25,992 nt of DNA, from NCBI GenBank assembly GCA_050943675.1, contig JBMNPP010000013.1:1-25992 (forward strand). The letters run 5' to 3'. The notes beneath the pieces are model-generated. The model had not been told where the DNA came from. It did not search any database and saw nothing but the letters and a program-made list of their open reading frames with translations. Each line of letters begins with the position of its first letter. Within the stretch, counting starts at the first letter, position 1. A program made the position numbers and the translations under genes. The stretch comes from Brooklawnia sp050943675. Lineage in GTDB: Bacteria > Actinomycetota > Actinomycetes > Propionibacteriales > Propionibacteriaceae. Positions 1 through 9,867 of the stretch are shown piece by piece.

Positions 1-2164
<2,164 letters not shown>

Positions 2165-2370
2165 CTTCGAACCTCTGTGTCGTAGGGAATCAGCTGGACA
2201 CCATTGCCCAGCCAATACCACGTTAGCCACCTGCACCGCCACCAACCCACCCGGGTCCACTGGCTGGCCACTTTTCCGGGGCTGCCCGTTTGTGCCGGGA
2301 GTGGAAATTCTGGCCGTCCAAACAGTTCCTGGCCGGTGCAGATGCCGCTGTGGATGGGGTGAAATGCCGG

Positions 2371-2399
2371 TCAACCCGCGGGTGGGGTTAGGGTAGGCT
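2371..2399 (+). promoter_or_regulatory. Candidate sufR-suf operon promoter
   Basis: TCAACC (2371-2376) and TAGGCT (2394-2399) are separated by 17 bp and would start transcription near 2406, just upstream of the sufR start codons. The -10 fits the TAnnnT pattern common in this window; the -35 is weak. A perfect 10-bp palindrome (2374-2383) lies between the two hexamers. The rest of the 252-bp hppA-sufR gap shows no gene; the hppA promoter must also be there, but I cannot place it confidently (TAACGT on the minus strand at 2225-2220 is a weak candidate). Confidence 0.4.
2374..2383. promoter_or_regulatory. Palindrome ACCCGCGGGT in sufR promoter spacer
   Basis: A perfect 10-bp palindrome lies between the candidate -35 and -10 of sufR. 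A repressor bound here would block RNA polymerase, so it is a possible operator. Short GC-rich palindromes are common in such genomes, so this is tentative. Confidence 0.3.
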
Positions 2400-2415
2400 G
2401 CATCCAGCTTTCGGG

Positions 2416-3165
2416 ATGAGTTTGGCTTTTCCGGCCGAATTAGACAACATGGATGTTGTGAAAACGACGAGCCCGGCCACTCCGACCAGCCCCGAGGGGG
2501 CTGATGTCGCCGTGTCCGATGCCTCAACCCGGCAGCGGGTGCTGGACCTGCTGCTGGCCAATGGGTCGATGACCGCCGCAGAGCTCGCTGACACACTGGA
2601 ACTGACTGCGGCCGGGGTGCGTCGGCACCTCAATTCGCTGGTTGAATCCGGCGAGATCACTGCCCGGCAGGCAACCGGCCCGCGAGGCCGGGGCCGCCCC
2701 GCGAGGGTGTACCAACTGACCCACGTCGGCCGCCAGGGGTTCGGGCAGGCCTATGACGACCTGGCGCTCAGCGCACTGGGTGAACTCGTGGCTGCAGTCG
2801 GGCCCGACGCCATCGACCGGCTCGCCGAGAAGCGGTTGGCCGACGTCGAAGAGGACTACCTGCGATTGCGTGGCGAGCGTCCAGGTGCGGATCCCGCCGA
2901 ACTGCTGGCCGAGGCACTCAGCACGGCCGGGTACTTCGCATCGACCGCAGCCGACGGCGAACTCTGCCAGCACCACTGCCCGGTGGCCCATGTCGCCGCC
3001 CACTATCCACAGCTGTGTGAGGCCGAAACCTCGGTCTTCGCCCGATTACTGGGCACCGATGTATCGCGATCGGCCACCATCGCCCTGGGCGATGAGGCCT
3101 GCCGCACTCATTTGGGATTGCCAGACCCCGCACCCGCAAGCGCAGATCGAAAGGTGAGCGCATGA
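2416..3165 (+). CDS. sufR: SufR, Fe-S-sensing repressor of the suf operon
   Basis: This is a DeoR/ArsR-like winged helix-turn-helix regulator that senses Fe-S cluster status and controls the downstream assembly operon. Residues 38-82 form the DNA-binding domain (TRQRVLDLLLANGSMTAAEL), with the recognition helix near AAGVRRHLNSL, followed by a basic wing (GPRGRGRPARVYQLT, 88-102). The C-terminal half carries the family's cysteines at 184, 188, 201 and 229, including CQHHCPVAHVAAHYPQLC; several of these ligate the cluster in characterised SufR proteins. The start is uncertain: ATG 2416, ATG 2449, GTG 2458 and GTG 2512 are all in frame, with no good Shine-Dalgarno sequence, and residues 1-36 look unconserved. 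The stop overlaps the sufB start (ATGA), indicating one operon with translational coupling. Confidence 0.93.
   Translation: MSLAFPAELDNMDVVKTTSPATPTSPEGADVAVSDASTRQRVLDLLLANGSMTAAELADTLELTAAGVRRHLNSLVESGEITARQATGPRGRGRPARVYQLTHVGRQGFGQAYDDLALSALGELVAAVGPDAIDRLAEKRLADVEEDYLRLRGERPGADPAELLAEALSTAGYFASTAADGELCQHHCPVAHVAAHYPQLCEAETSVFARLLGTDVSRSATIALGDEACRTHLGLPDPAPASADRKVSA
2444..2459. promoter_or_regulatory. Inverted repeat ACAACAT-GG-ATGTTGT at sufR 5' end, candidate SufR operator
   Basis: Two perfect 7-bp arms flank a 2-bp centre. The sequence is AT-rich in a GC-rich region and overlaps the first sufR codons (in-frame ATG at 2449, GTG at 2458), about 40 bp downstream of the predicted transcription start. 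SufR proteins of other bacteria repress their own operon by binding inverted repeats near the promoter. That this repeat is the SufR site is inference from position and symmetry. Confidence 0.45.
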
Positions 3166-4616
3166 CCACTCAGGTTGACAACCAACTGACCGCAACCGAG
3201 CAGAAGCTGCTGGTCCAGGCCGAGCAGATCGAGTCAATCGGTCAATACCGCTACGGCTGGCACGACTCTGACGAGGCCGGGGCCACTGCCAGGCGCGGCC
3301 TGAACGAAGAGGTGGTTCGTGGGATCTCGGCGATCAAGGACGAACCGGAATGGATGTTGGAACGTCGCCTGCGCGCCCTGAAACTATTTGAGCGCAAACC
3401 AATGCCGACCTGGGGTGCCGACCTCAGCGGCATTGATTTCGACACGATCAAGTACTTCGTGCGCTCCACCGAGCGCCAGGCCACCACCTGGGAAGAACTG
3501 CCGGAGGACATCAAGACCACCTACGACCGTCTTGGCATCCCCGAGGCCGAGAAGGCCCGGCTGGTGGCAGGAGTGGCGGCCCAGTACGAATCCGAGGTCG
3601 TCTACCACAAGATCAACGAGGAACTGGAGCGCCAGGGGGTCATCTTCCTGGATACCGATACCGGGCTGAAGGAACACCCCGAGCTCTTCCAGGAGTACTT
3701 CGGCACCGTCATCCCCTCCGGGGACAACAAGTTCTCGGCACTGAACACCGCGGTGTGGTCGGGCGGCTCGTTCATCTACGTGCCCAAGGGCGTCCATGTC
3801 ACGATCCCGCTGCAGGCCTACTTCCGGATCAACACCGAAAACATGGGCCAGTTCGAGCGCACGCTGATCATCGCCGACGAGGGCTCCTATGTGCACTACG
3901 TCGAGGGCTGCACCGCCCCGATCTACAAGACCGACTCGCTGCACTCGGCAGTGGTCGAGATCATCGTCAAGAAGGACGCGCGGGTGCGCTACACGACCAT
4001 CCAGAACTGGTCGACCAATGTGTACAACCTGGTGACCAAGCGCGCCACCGTCGCCGAGGGCGGCAGCATGGAGTGGATCGACGGCAATATCGGCTCGAAG
4101 GCCACCATGAAGTACCCGGCGGTCTGGCTGATGGGCCCGCACGCCAAGGGTGAGACACTGTCAATCGCGTTCTCGGGTGCCGGCCAGCACCAGGACACCG
4201 GGTCGAAGATGGTGCACGCTGCGCCGCACACTTCCTCGGCCATCGTGTCGAAGTCGGTCTCGCGTTCAGGGGGTCGTTCGTCCTATCGCGGACTGGTCGA
4301 AGTGCAACCGGGTGCCGTGCACTCCGCATCCAATGTGCAGTGTGATGCGCTGCTGGTTGACAACATGTCCCGCACCGACACATATCCCTACGTGGACGTG
4401 CAGGAAGAGGACGTGTCGATGGCCCATGAGGCCACCGTGTCCAAGATCAGCCAGGACCAGTTGTTCTACCTGATGCAGCGCGGCCTCGAAGAGGCCGAGG
4501 CTGCCGCGATGGTGGTACGCGGATTCGTCGAGCCGATCGCCCGGGAACTGCCGATGGAGTACGCCCTTGAACTGAACCGGCTGATCGAACTGCAGATGGA
4601 GGGCTCGGTCGGCTGA
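3162..4616 (+). CDS. sufB: SufB, Fe-S cluster assembly scaffold subunit
   Basis: SufB is the cluster-building subunit of the cytoplasmic SufBC2D complex; it receives sulfur and assembles the nascent Fe-S cluster. The 484-aa length is typical. The core beta-helix is recognisable (GGSFIYVPKGVHV 201-213; EGCTAPIYKTDSLHSAVVE 248-266). Cys250, Cys394 (NVQCDALL) and Glu423 (AHEATVSKI) match the residues tied to sulfur transfer and cluster formation in E. coli SufB. There is no intein, unlike the SufB of Mycobacterium tuberculosis. The start overlaps the sufR stop by 4 nt. A 38-nt gap precedes sufD. Confidence 0.97.
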   Translation: MTTQVDNQLTATEQKLLVQAEQIESIGQYRYGWHDSDEAGATARRGLNEEVVRGISAIKDEPEWMLERRLRALKLFERKPMPTWGADLSGIDFDTIKYFVRSTERQATTWEELPEDIKTTYDRLGIPEAEKARLVAGVAAQYESEVVYHKINEELERQGVIFLDTDTGLKEHPELFQEYFGTVIPSGDNKFSALNTAVWSGGSFIYVPKGVHVTIPLQAYFRINTENMGQFERTLIIADEGSYVHYVEGCTAPIYKTDSLHSAVVEIIVKKDARVRYTTIQNWSTNVYNLVTKRATVAEGGSMEWIDGNIGSKATMKYPAVWLMGPHAKGETLSIAFSGAGQHQDTGSKMVHAAPHTSSAIVSKSVSRSGGRSSYRGLVEVQPGAVHSASNVQCDALLVDNMSRTDTYPYVDVQEEDVSMAHEATVSKISQDQLFYLMQRGLEEAEAAAMVVRGFVEPIARELPMEYALELNRLIELQMEGSVG

Positions 4617-4654
4617 GGCCGCCCCGCTCACCAGGAATAGAACCAGGAGACAAG

Positions 4655-5851
4655 TTGAGCACGACCACCCAGGCACCCGAGTCGGTGCACGCGATCGGTC
4701 CTTCCACATCGCACCTGCACCCCATCCCTTCATGGGAGGCCGCCGATCACCAGGTGCCGACCGGGCGCGAAGAGACCTGGCGGTTCACCCCGATCAAGCG
4801 TTTCAAGCCCTTGATGAACGGTCAGGCGGCCACGCCCTTCCAGTGGCAGGTCAGCCTGCCCGACCCGGTGACCCGGCGCGCCATCAGCCCGGCCGAGGTA
4901 CAGCAATTGTCCTTCGACCCCCCGATCGACATCATCGCCGCCAGTGCGGTGGCGGGCAGTCCGCAGGGCGCCGACCTGATCGAGGTGCCCGCACAGGTGC
5001 AACTCGACGAGCCGGTAACGATCGAAGTGGTTGGCGATGGCAGCCAGGCCTATGGCCAACTGCTGGTGGAAGTCGGTCACCACGCCGAATGCACCATCGT
5101 GTTGCGCCACACCGGCAAGGCGGCCTTCGCCTCCAAGATCGAGATCAAGGTGGGCGAGGGCGCACAGGTCGACATCGTCTCGGTGCAGGATTGGGATGCC
5201 GGCACCGTACATGGCGGCCAGTTCTCGGTGCAGGTGGGGCGCGACGCCAATGTGCGCACCATCCAGGCCTCGGTGGGTCGTGGTGACGTCCGGCTCATCG
5301 AGCGGGCTGAATATGACGGCCCCGGTGGTGAATTCGAGCAGTTGGGGATCTACTTCGTGCAGGCCGACCGGCATGTCGAGCACCGACTGTTGATCGACCA
5401 CAACCACCCGCGCACCGAAAGCCACGTTGATTACCGGGGAGCCCTGCAGGGCAAGGGCGCGCATGCGGTCTGGATCGGTGATGTGTTGATCCGCAAGGCC
5501 GCCGAGGACATCGAAACCTACGAGTCGAACAAGAACCTGATGCTCACCGAGGGCTGCCGGGCCGATTCGGTGCCCAACCTCGAGATCGAGACCGGCGAGA
5601 TCCGCGGCGCTGGCCATGCCAGTTCGACGGGCCGTTTCGACGATGAGCAGCTGTTCTACCTGCGCAGCCGGGGTATTCCTGAAGAGCAGGCCCGCAGGCT
5701 TGTTGTCGAGGGCTTCTTCATGGACATCATCCGCCGCATCGGCGTCACCGAGATCGAAAACCGGCTCAGTGAGGCCCTGGATGCCGAACTGGCCACCATT
5801 GACGGCATCACGCACACCTCGTTGCTGGACAACCTGGGGGATGAGCAGTGA
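4655..5851 (+). CDS. sufD: SufD, Fe-S cluster assembly complex subunit
   Basis: SufD is a paralogue of SufB that pairs with it in SufBC2D and is needed for iron acquisition during cluster assembly. The length is 398 aa. The conserved C-terminal block EIETGEIRGAGHASSTGRFD (309-328) contains His321, the probable equivalent of E. coli SufD His360, and continues into the helical tail DEQLFYLRSRGI shared with SufB. The start is TTG at 4655, chosen because AGGAGA lies 4 nt upstream at 4645-4650 and no ATG precedes the conserved region. The stop overlaps the next gene's GTG start (GTGA), so the two are probably coupled. Confidence 0.95.
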   Translation: MSTTTQAPESVHAIGPSTSHLHPIPSWEAADHQVPTGREETWRFTPIKRFKPLMNGQAATPFQWQVSLPDPVTRRAISPAEVQQLSFDPPIDIIAASAVAGSPQGADLIEVPAQVQLDEPVTIEVVGDGSQAYGQLLVEVGHHAECTIVLRHTGKAAFASKIEIKVGEGAQVDIVSVQDWDAGTVHGGQFSVQVGRDANVRTIQASVGRGDVRLIERAEYDGPGGEFEQLGIYFVQADRHVEHRLLIDHNHPRTESHVDYRGALQGKGAHAVWIGDVLIRKAAEDIETYESNKNLMLTEGCRADSVPNLEIETGEIRGAGHASSTGRFDDEQLFYLRSRGIPEEQARRLVVEGFFMDIIRRIGVTEIENRLSEALDAELATIDGITHTSLLDNLGDEQ

Positions 5852-6183
5852 AGGCTGTTGCAGCCCTGGCCGAACTCGGCGATACCCCTCTGGGTGTCGA
5901 AGTGCCCGGCTCGGATCTCGAGCTCGCGCTGGTCCGCATCGGCGATGAGGTCTTCGCGATCCGTGACGAATGCAGCCATGGCCGGGTCCGGCTGTCCGAA
6001 GGTGATGTGGATGCCAGCAGTTGCGCCATCGAGTGCTACCTGCACGGATCCATGTTCGACCTGCGCACCGGAGCGGCCCTGAACCTGCCGGCGACCCAGC
6101 CGGTACCTGTCTACCCCTGCGTCATCGAGGACGACCAGATCCTCGTCGACATCGACAACCCAATCAACAACCAGGAGAACTGA
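5848..6183 (+). CDS. Rieske-type [2Fe-2S] ferredoxin of the suf operon
   Basis: This is a 111-aa stand-alone Rieske domain similar to the non-haem oxygenase ferredoxin subunits. The two ligand pairs are visible: Cys42-x-His44 (CSHGRVRLS) and Cys63-x2-His66 (CYLHGSMFD), which hold a [2Fe-2S] cluster with two Cys and two His. No oxygenase gene is nearby. It sits inside the suf operon between sufD and sufC, with its GTG start overlapping the sufD stop, so a role as electron donor to Fe-S assembly is more likely than one in ring hydroxylation; that is inference. The stop is 6 nt before sufC. Confidence 0.9.
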   Translation: MKAVAALAELGDTPLGVEVPGSDLELALVRIGDEVFAIRDECSHGRVRLSEGDVDASSCAIECYLHGSMFDLRTGAALNLPATQPVPVYPCVIEDDQILVDIDNPINNQEN

Positions 6184-6189
6184 ACCACC

Positions 6190-6957
6190 ATGGCAGAACT
6201 TGTCATCACCGACCTGCACGTCGATGTCGAGACCGAGTCGGGTCCCAAGCCGATCCTGCACGGCGTCAACCTGACCATCGCGACGGGCGAGGTACACGCC
6301 ATCATGGGCCCCAACGGCTCCGGCAAGTCGACCCTGGCCTACGCACTGGCGGGCCACCCGAAGTACACCATTACCTCTGGCACGGCCACCCTGGACGGTG
6401 TCGAACTGACTGAACTCAGCGTCGACGAGCGCGCCCGTGCCGGCCTCTTCCTGGCCATGCAATACCCGGTCGAGGTGCCCGGGGTATCCACCAGCAACTT
6501 CCTGCGCACCGCCCGCACCGCGCTGGATGGCGTGGCACCAAAGGTGCGCACCTGGCCCAAGGAGGTCGCAGGCTCGCTGGAACGGCTGGGCATGGACCCG
6601 AGCTTCGCCGCCCGCTCGATCAACGAGGGTTTCTCGGGTGGCGAGAAGAAGCGCGGCGAGATCGTCCAGCTCGATGTGCTCAACCCGAAGTTCGCGATCC
6701 TCGACGAGATCGACTCCGGCCTGGATATCGATGCGATCCGCATCGTGGCCGATGGGGTCAACCGTTACTCCGGCCAGGGCGATCGCGGCGTGCTGCTGAT
6801 CACCCACTACACCCGCATCCTGGGCTACATCCACCCCACCCACGTGCACGTCTTCGTGGACGGTGAGGTCGTCGCCTCTGGTGGCAAGGACCTGGCCGAA
6901 GAGCTCGAGCGGGACGGCTACGACAAGTACCTGAAGAAGGCCACTGCACGCGCGTGA
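6190..6957 (+). CDS. sufC: SufC, ATPase of the SufBCD complex
   Basis: SufC is the ABC-type ATPase that powers conformational change in SufBC2D; it is soluble and not a transporter. The length is 255 aa. Walker A is GPNGSGKST (40-48), the signature is FSGGEKKR (148-155), Walker B is AILDEIDSGLD (169-179), and the switch His is at 206 (LLITHYTRIL). The insert after Walker A (GLFLAMQYPVEVPGVS) is characteristic of SufC. The ATG start is preceded by GGAG at about 6175. An 80-nt gap follows before sufS, the largest gap inside the operon. Confidence 0.97.
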   Translation: MAELVITDLHVDVETESGPKPILHGVNLTIATGEVHAIMGPNGSGKSTLAYALAGHPKYTITSGTATLDGVELTELSVDERARAGLFLAMQYPVEVPGVSTSNFLRTARTALDGVAPKVRTWPKEVAGSLERLGMDPSFAARSINEGFSGGEKKRGEIVQLDVLNPKFAILDEIDSGLDIDAIRIVADGVNRYSGQGDRGVLLITHYTRILGYIHPTHVHVFVDGEVVASGGKDLAEELERDGYDKYLKKATARA

Positions 6958-7037
6958 AGGGCAGTCGCTGGGCACGCGGTTTGCGCGCCGGTGTATTGAT
7001 TGACTACCAGACCGGTCACCGGGCGGAGGATTGACAG

Positions 7038-8291
7038 ATGAACCTGGACGTCAAGTCAGTACGTGCTGACTTCCCGATCCTGCAACGCCAGATCGGTGAG
7101 CACCCGCTGGTCTACCTGGATTCGGCGAACACCTCGCACAAACCGCAGCAGGTGATCGACGCACTCAGCGACCACTACCGGAAGCACAATGCCAACGTGG
7201 CCAGGGCCATGCACACCCTGGGTGCCGAATCGACTGCAGCCTTCGAGCAGGCGCGGCACAAGGTCGCGCAGTTCATCGGTGCTGCCAGCGACGACGAGAT
7301 CATCTTCACCAAGAATGCATCCGAGGCCCTCAATCTGGCTGCCCACTCCCTGGCCTCCCGGCTCAAGCCTGGCGATGAGGTGGTCGTTTCGGTGATGGAG
7401 CATCATTCGAACCTGGTGCCCTGGCAACTGGCATGCCAGGCCAGTGGCGCCCGGTTGCGCTGGTTCGATGTCACCGAGGAGGGACGCCTCGACCTGCTCG
7501 CCGCTGAACGTGACGGGCTGATCAACGAGCGCACCCGGGTGGTGTCGCTGGCCTGGACCAGCAATGTGCTGGGCACGGTGAATCCGATCGCCCAGATCGC
7601 AGCGCAGGCCCACGCGGTCGGGGCCGTGATGGTGGTGGACGGTTCGCAGGGCGTCCCGCAGCAACCGACCGATGTGACGGCACTGGGTGCCGACCTGCTG
7701 GCCTTCACCGGCCACAAGATGTGCGGGCCCACCGGGATCGGTGTGTTGTGGGGTGATTACGAACTGCTCGACCAGTTGCCGCCCTTCCTGGGTGGCGGCG
7801 AGATGATCGAGGTGGTGCGGATGGAGGCCTCCACCTACGCCCCGCCGCCCCACCGGTTCGAGGCCGGCACCCCGCCCATCGTGCAAGCGGTGGGGCTGGG
7901 GGCTGCCATCGACTATCTGTCCGGGCTGGGCATGGCAGCGGTGGCCGAGCACGAGACAGAGATCACCGGACGCATCCTGACTGGTCTGGGTGGCCTGACC
8001 GGGGTCCGCATCCTGGGGCCGACTGATGTCGTCGACCGGGGCGGGGCAGTCGCGTTCACCGTCGACGGGGTGCATCCCCACGACCTGATGCAATTGCTGG
8101 ATTCTCGTGGGGTTGCGGTGCGGGGCGGACACCACTGTGCCGCACCGCTGCACAAGAGGCTCGGGGTGCAGAGCTCAAGCCGGGCATCCGGCTACCTTTA
8201 CACCACTGCCGAAGAGGTTGATGCGCTGGTCGACGCGGTGGCCTGGGCACACGACTTCTTCAACTCGCGCACCGCCAGGAGGGCCAGATGA
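7038..8291 (+). CDS. sufS: SufS, cysteine desulfurase (group II)
   Basis: SufS is a PLP enzyme that removes sulfur from cysteine to give alanine and a protein persulfide for Fe-S assembly. The length is 417 aa. The PLP lysine is Lys227 (FTGHKMCGPTGIG), the stacking histidine lies at 122-123 (VMEHHSNLVPW), the catalytic cysteine is Cys367 (VRGGHHCAAPL), and the C-terminal arginine block is SSRASGYLYTT (380-390). Most homologues have Phe where this has Gly385. The start is supported by GGAGG (7025-7029). sufU follows with an ATGA overlap, the arrangement expected for a SufS that hands sulfur to SufU. Confidence 0.96.
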   Translation: MNLDVKSVRADFPILQRQIGEHPLVYLDSANTSHKPQQVIDALSDHYRKHNANVARAMHTLGAESTAAFEQARHKVAQFIGAASDDEIIFTKNASEALNLAAHSLASRLKPGDEVVVSVMEHHSNLVPWQLACQASGARLRWFDVTEEGRLDLLAAERDGLINERTRVVSLAWTSNVLGTVNPIAQIAAQAHAVGAVMVVDGSQGVPQQPTDVTALGADLLAFTGHKMCGPTGIGVLWGDYELLDQLPPFLGGGEMIEVVRMEASTYAPPPHRFEAGTPPIVQAVGLGAAIDYLSGLGMAAVAEHETEITGRILTGLGGLTGVRILGPTDVVDRGGAVAFTVDGVHPHDLMQLLDSRGVAVRGGHHCAAPLHKRLGVQSSSRASGYLYTTAEEVDALVDAVAWAHDFFNSRTARRAR

Positions 8292-8752
8292 GTGTTGAAC
8301 AGCTTTACCAGGAGATTATCCTGGACCACTACCGCGAGAAGCATCATTCCGGGCTGCGGGAGCCGTTCGGGGCCGAGGTGCACCACGTGAACCCGAGTTG
8401 CGGCGATGAGGTGACCCTGCGCGTGCAGGTGGACGGCGACAGGATCGCCGATGTCAGCTATGACGCCGAAGGATGCTCGATCTCACAGGCATCAACTTCG
8501 GTGATGACCGACCTGGTCATCGATCGGGGTGTGGCAGATTCGATGGCTCTGTTCGATGAGTTCCGGTTGATGATGGAGGGCCAGGGCCGCATCGAACCCG
8601 ATGAGGACCGGCTTGAGGACGGCATCGCCTTTGCTGGTGTCGCGCAATTCCCGGCGCGCGTCAAGTGCGCCATGCTCGGCTGGTCAGCACTGCGCGACGC
8701 ACTGGCCCGGGCTGGCGCGCAACTGCCCACAACTTCGAATGACAGGGAGTGA
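8288..8752 (+). CDS. sufU: SufU, zinc-dependent sulfurtransferase partner of SufS
   Basis: SufU accepts persulfide sulfur from SufS and passes it to SufB. The length is 154 aa. The ligands of the Zn site are present: Cys38 and Asp40 (PSCGDE), Cys63 (EGCSISQAS) and Cys127 (RVKCAMLGW). The insertion around residues 80-115, absent from IscU, distinguishes SufU. The start codon overlaps the sufS stop, so the pair is probably made in equal amounts. Confidence 0.95.
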   Translation: MSVEQLYQEIILDHYREKHHSGLREPFGAEVHHVNPSCGDEVTLRVQVDGDRIADVSYDAEGCSISQASTSVMTDLVIDRGVADSMALFDEFRLMMEGQGRIEPDEDRLEDGIAFAGVAQFPARVKCAMLGWSALRDALARAGAQLPTTSNDRE

Positions 8753-8756
8753 CGAC

Positions 8757-9143
8757 ATGACCAACCCATCTGATCTGGTGAGGGATGAACTGCCCCAGAC
8801 CCCGCCCGGTGGCACCTGGGCCCAGGCGAGTATCGAGCAGAAGAAGGCCGTCCTGCATGAGGCCCTCAAAGAGGTTGTCGACCCCGAGTTGATGGTGAAC
8901 ATCGTCGATCTCGGGCTGGTCTACGACGTCCACATCGATGATGACCTGAATGTGACCGTCGACATGACGTTGACCAGCCCGGCCTGCCCGCTCACTGATC
9001 AGATCGAGTGGGAGGCGCAGGCGGCACTCGGCCAGTTGGCGCGCTCGGTGACGATCAACTGGGTGTGGCTGCCACCGTGGACCATCGAGATGATCACCGA
9101 TGACGGTCGCGAGCAATTGCAGGCGATCGGCTTCATGGTCTGA
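8757..9143 (+). CDS. DUF59/MIP18-family Fe-S maturation protein (SufT-like)
   Basis: Proteins of this family help mature or deliver Fe-S clusters. The 128-aa protein has the family motifs DPEL (42-45), DLGLVYDV (51-58) and TSPACPL (74-80) with the conserved Cys77. The ATG at 8757 is chosen because AGGGAG (8743-8748) precedes it and the family homology begins soon after; the frame is open further upstream, but that part overlaps sufU. It is the last gene of the suf operon, 4 nt after sufU, and the same gene ends the mycobacterial operon. Confidence 0.9.
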   Translation: MTNPSDLVRDELPQTPPGGTWAQASIEQKKAVLHEALKEVVDPELMVNIVDLGLVYDVHIDDDLNVTVDMTLTSPACPLTDQIEWEAQAALGQLARSVTINWVWLPPWTIEMITDDGREQLQAIGFMV

Positions 9144-9161
9144 GCCGACCGTCCAGTCGGC

Positions 9162-9761
9162 CTAGTGCCGGGCCAGCCCGAAGCGCTCAACCACGATGTA
9201 CCTGGGACGCCCTTCGGGACCCTGGCCAAGCAGCGATTCCACCAGCACCAGTTCGGTAACCAGCCATGCGGGAACCGCCAGATCTGCCAGCACGTGGTGC
9301 TGCACACGAACGTCAGTTGGCTGGCCGAAGCGGGCTATCGTCAGGTGCCCGGTGAACAGGCCACCGGCAGCCCTTATCCCTGCCCGGCCAGCGGCCCGGC
9401 GGCTGGCCAGGGCCAGCTTCTCCAGATCGTCGGTCGGGTCGTCGGCACCGGCCCACAAGATCCTGGCGATCCCTGGTGCAGGGAAACTGCCCACCCCGCC
9501 GATGCCCAGCGCGAAGCGAGGCTGGGCTGCGGCCACATCAGCCAGTTCGGCGACCAGCCCGGGATACTGCCGGGCATCGACGCGGGCCATGAACGCGCAG
9601 GTGAAGTGCCAACCGGAGGAAATCGTCCAACGGATCTCGGGCCACCTGTCCTGGTGCGGCTCCAGGATGTCGGACAGTTCAGCAACAGCCTCGGGTGGGG
9701 GAATTACGGCGGCGAAGAGCCTGCGGGTGGTGGAATCGGTGGGCGTCCGTTGAGGTCTCAT
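9162..9761 (-). CDS. thpR: RNA 2',3'-cyclic phosphodiesterase (LigT/ThpR family)
   Basis: This is a 2H phosphoesterase that opens 2',3'-cyclic phosphates on RNA ends, and in vitro can ligate tRNA halves. The length is 199 aa. The two HxTx catalytic motifs are His52-Phe-Thr54 (WHFTCAF) and His139-Leu-Thr141 (GHLTIARF), spaced as in the family, and the N-terminal RLFAAVIPP strand is typical. It converges on the suf operon with an 18-bp gap and is divergent from the ABC-F gene. A candidate -10 (TAGAAT) lies at 9802-9797. Confidence 0.9.
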   Translation of the reverse strand: MRPQRTPTDSTTRRLFAAVIPPPEAVAELSDILEPHQDRWPEIRWTISSGWHFTCAFMARVDARQYPGLVAELADVAAAQPRFALGIGGVGSFPAPGIARILWAGADDPTDDLEKLALASRRAAGRAGIRAAGGLFTGHLTIARFGQPTDVRVQHHVLADLAVPAWLVTELVLVESLLGQGPEGRPRYIVVERFGLARH

Positions 9762-9796
9762 GTCCGATCAGGTCCGGGTTTGGTGGCGTTCCGGTG

Positions 9797-9802
9797 ATTC
9801 TA
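9797..9802 (-). promoter_or_regulatory. Candidate -10 box of thpR
   Basis: TAGAAT on the minus strand lies about 35 bp before the thpR start. No convincing -35 is seen. The site is in the region shared with the divergent ABC-F promoter. Confidence 0.35.
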
Positions 9803-9830
9803 GGGGTACCTGGCGTCCCAACGGCAGTAT

Positions 9831-9859
9831 TTGCCCAGCACCAGCCAGCACGAAACAAT
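9831..9859 (+). promoter_or_regulatory. Candidate promoter of the ABC-F gene
   Basis: TTGCCC (9831-9836) and AACAAT (9854-9859) are separated by 17 bp. The -10 ends 8 nt before the ATG at 9868, so the transcript would be leaderless or nearly so, consistent with the absence of a Shine-Dalgarno sequence. Confidence 0.4.
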
Positions 9860-9867
9860 GGACAACG

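Noticed and set aside
4730..6975. Long open frames on the minus strand opposite sufD, sufC and the Rieske gene (361 and 439 codons)
   Set aside because: They are antisense shadows produced by GC-rich third positions; they show no recognisable domain and lie opposite well-identified genes.
7012..7022. 11-bp palindrome CCGGT-C-ACCGG in the sufC-sufS gap
   Set aside because: Short GC-rich palindromes are frequent here; with no promoter elements nearby there is no reason to call it an operator.
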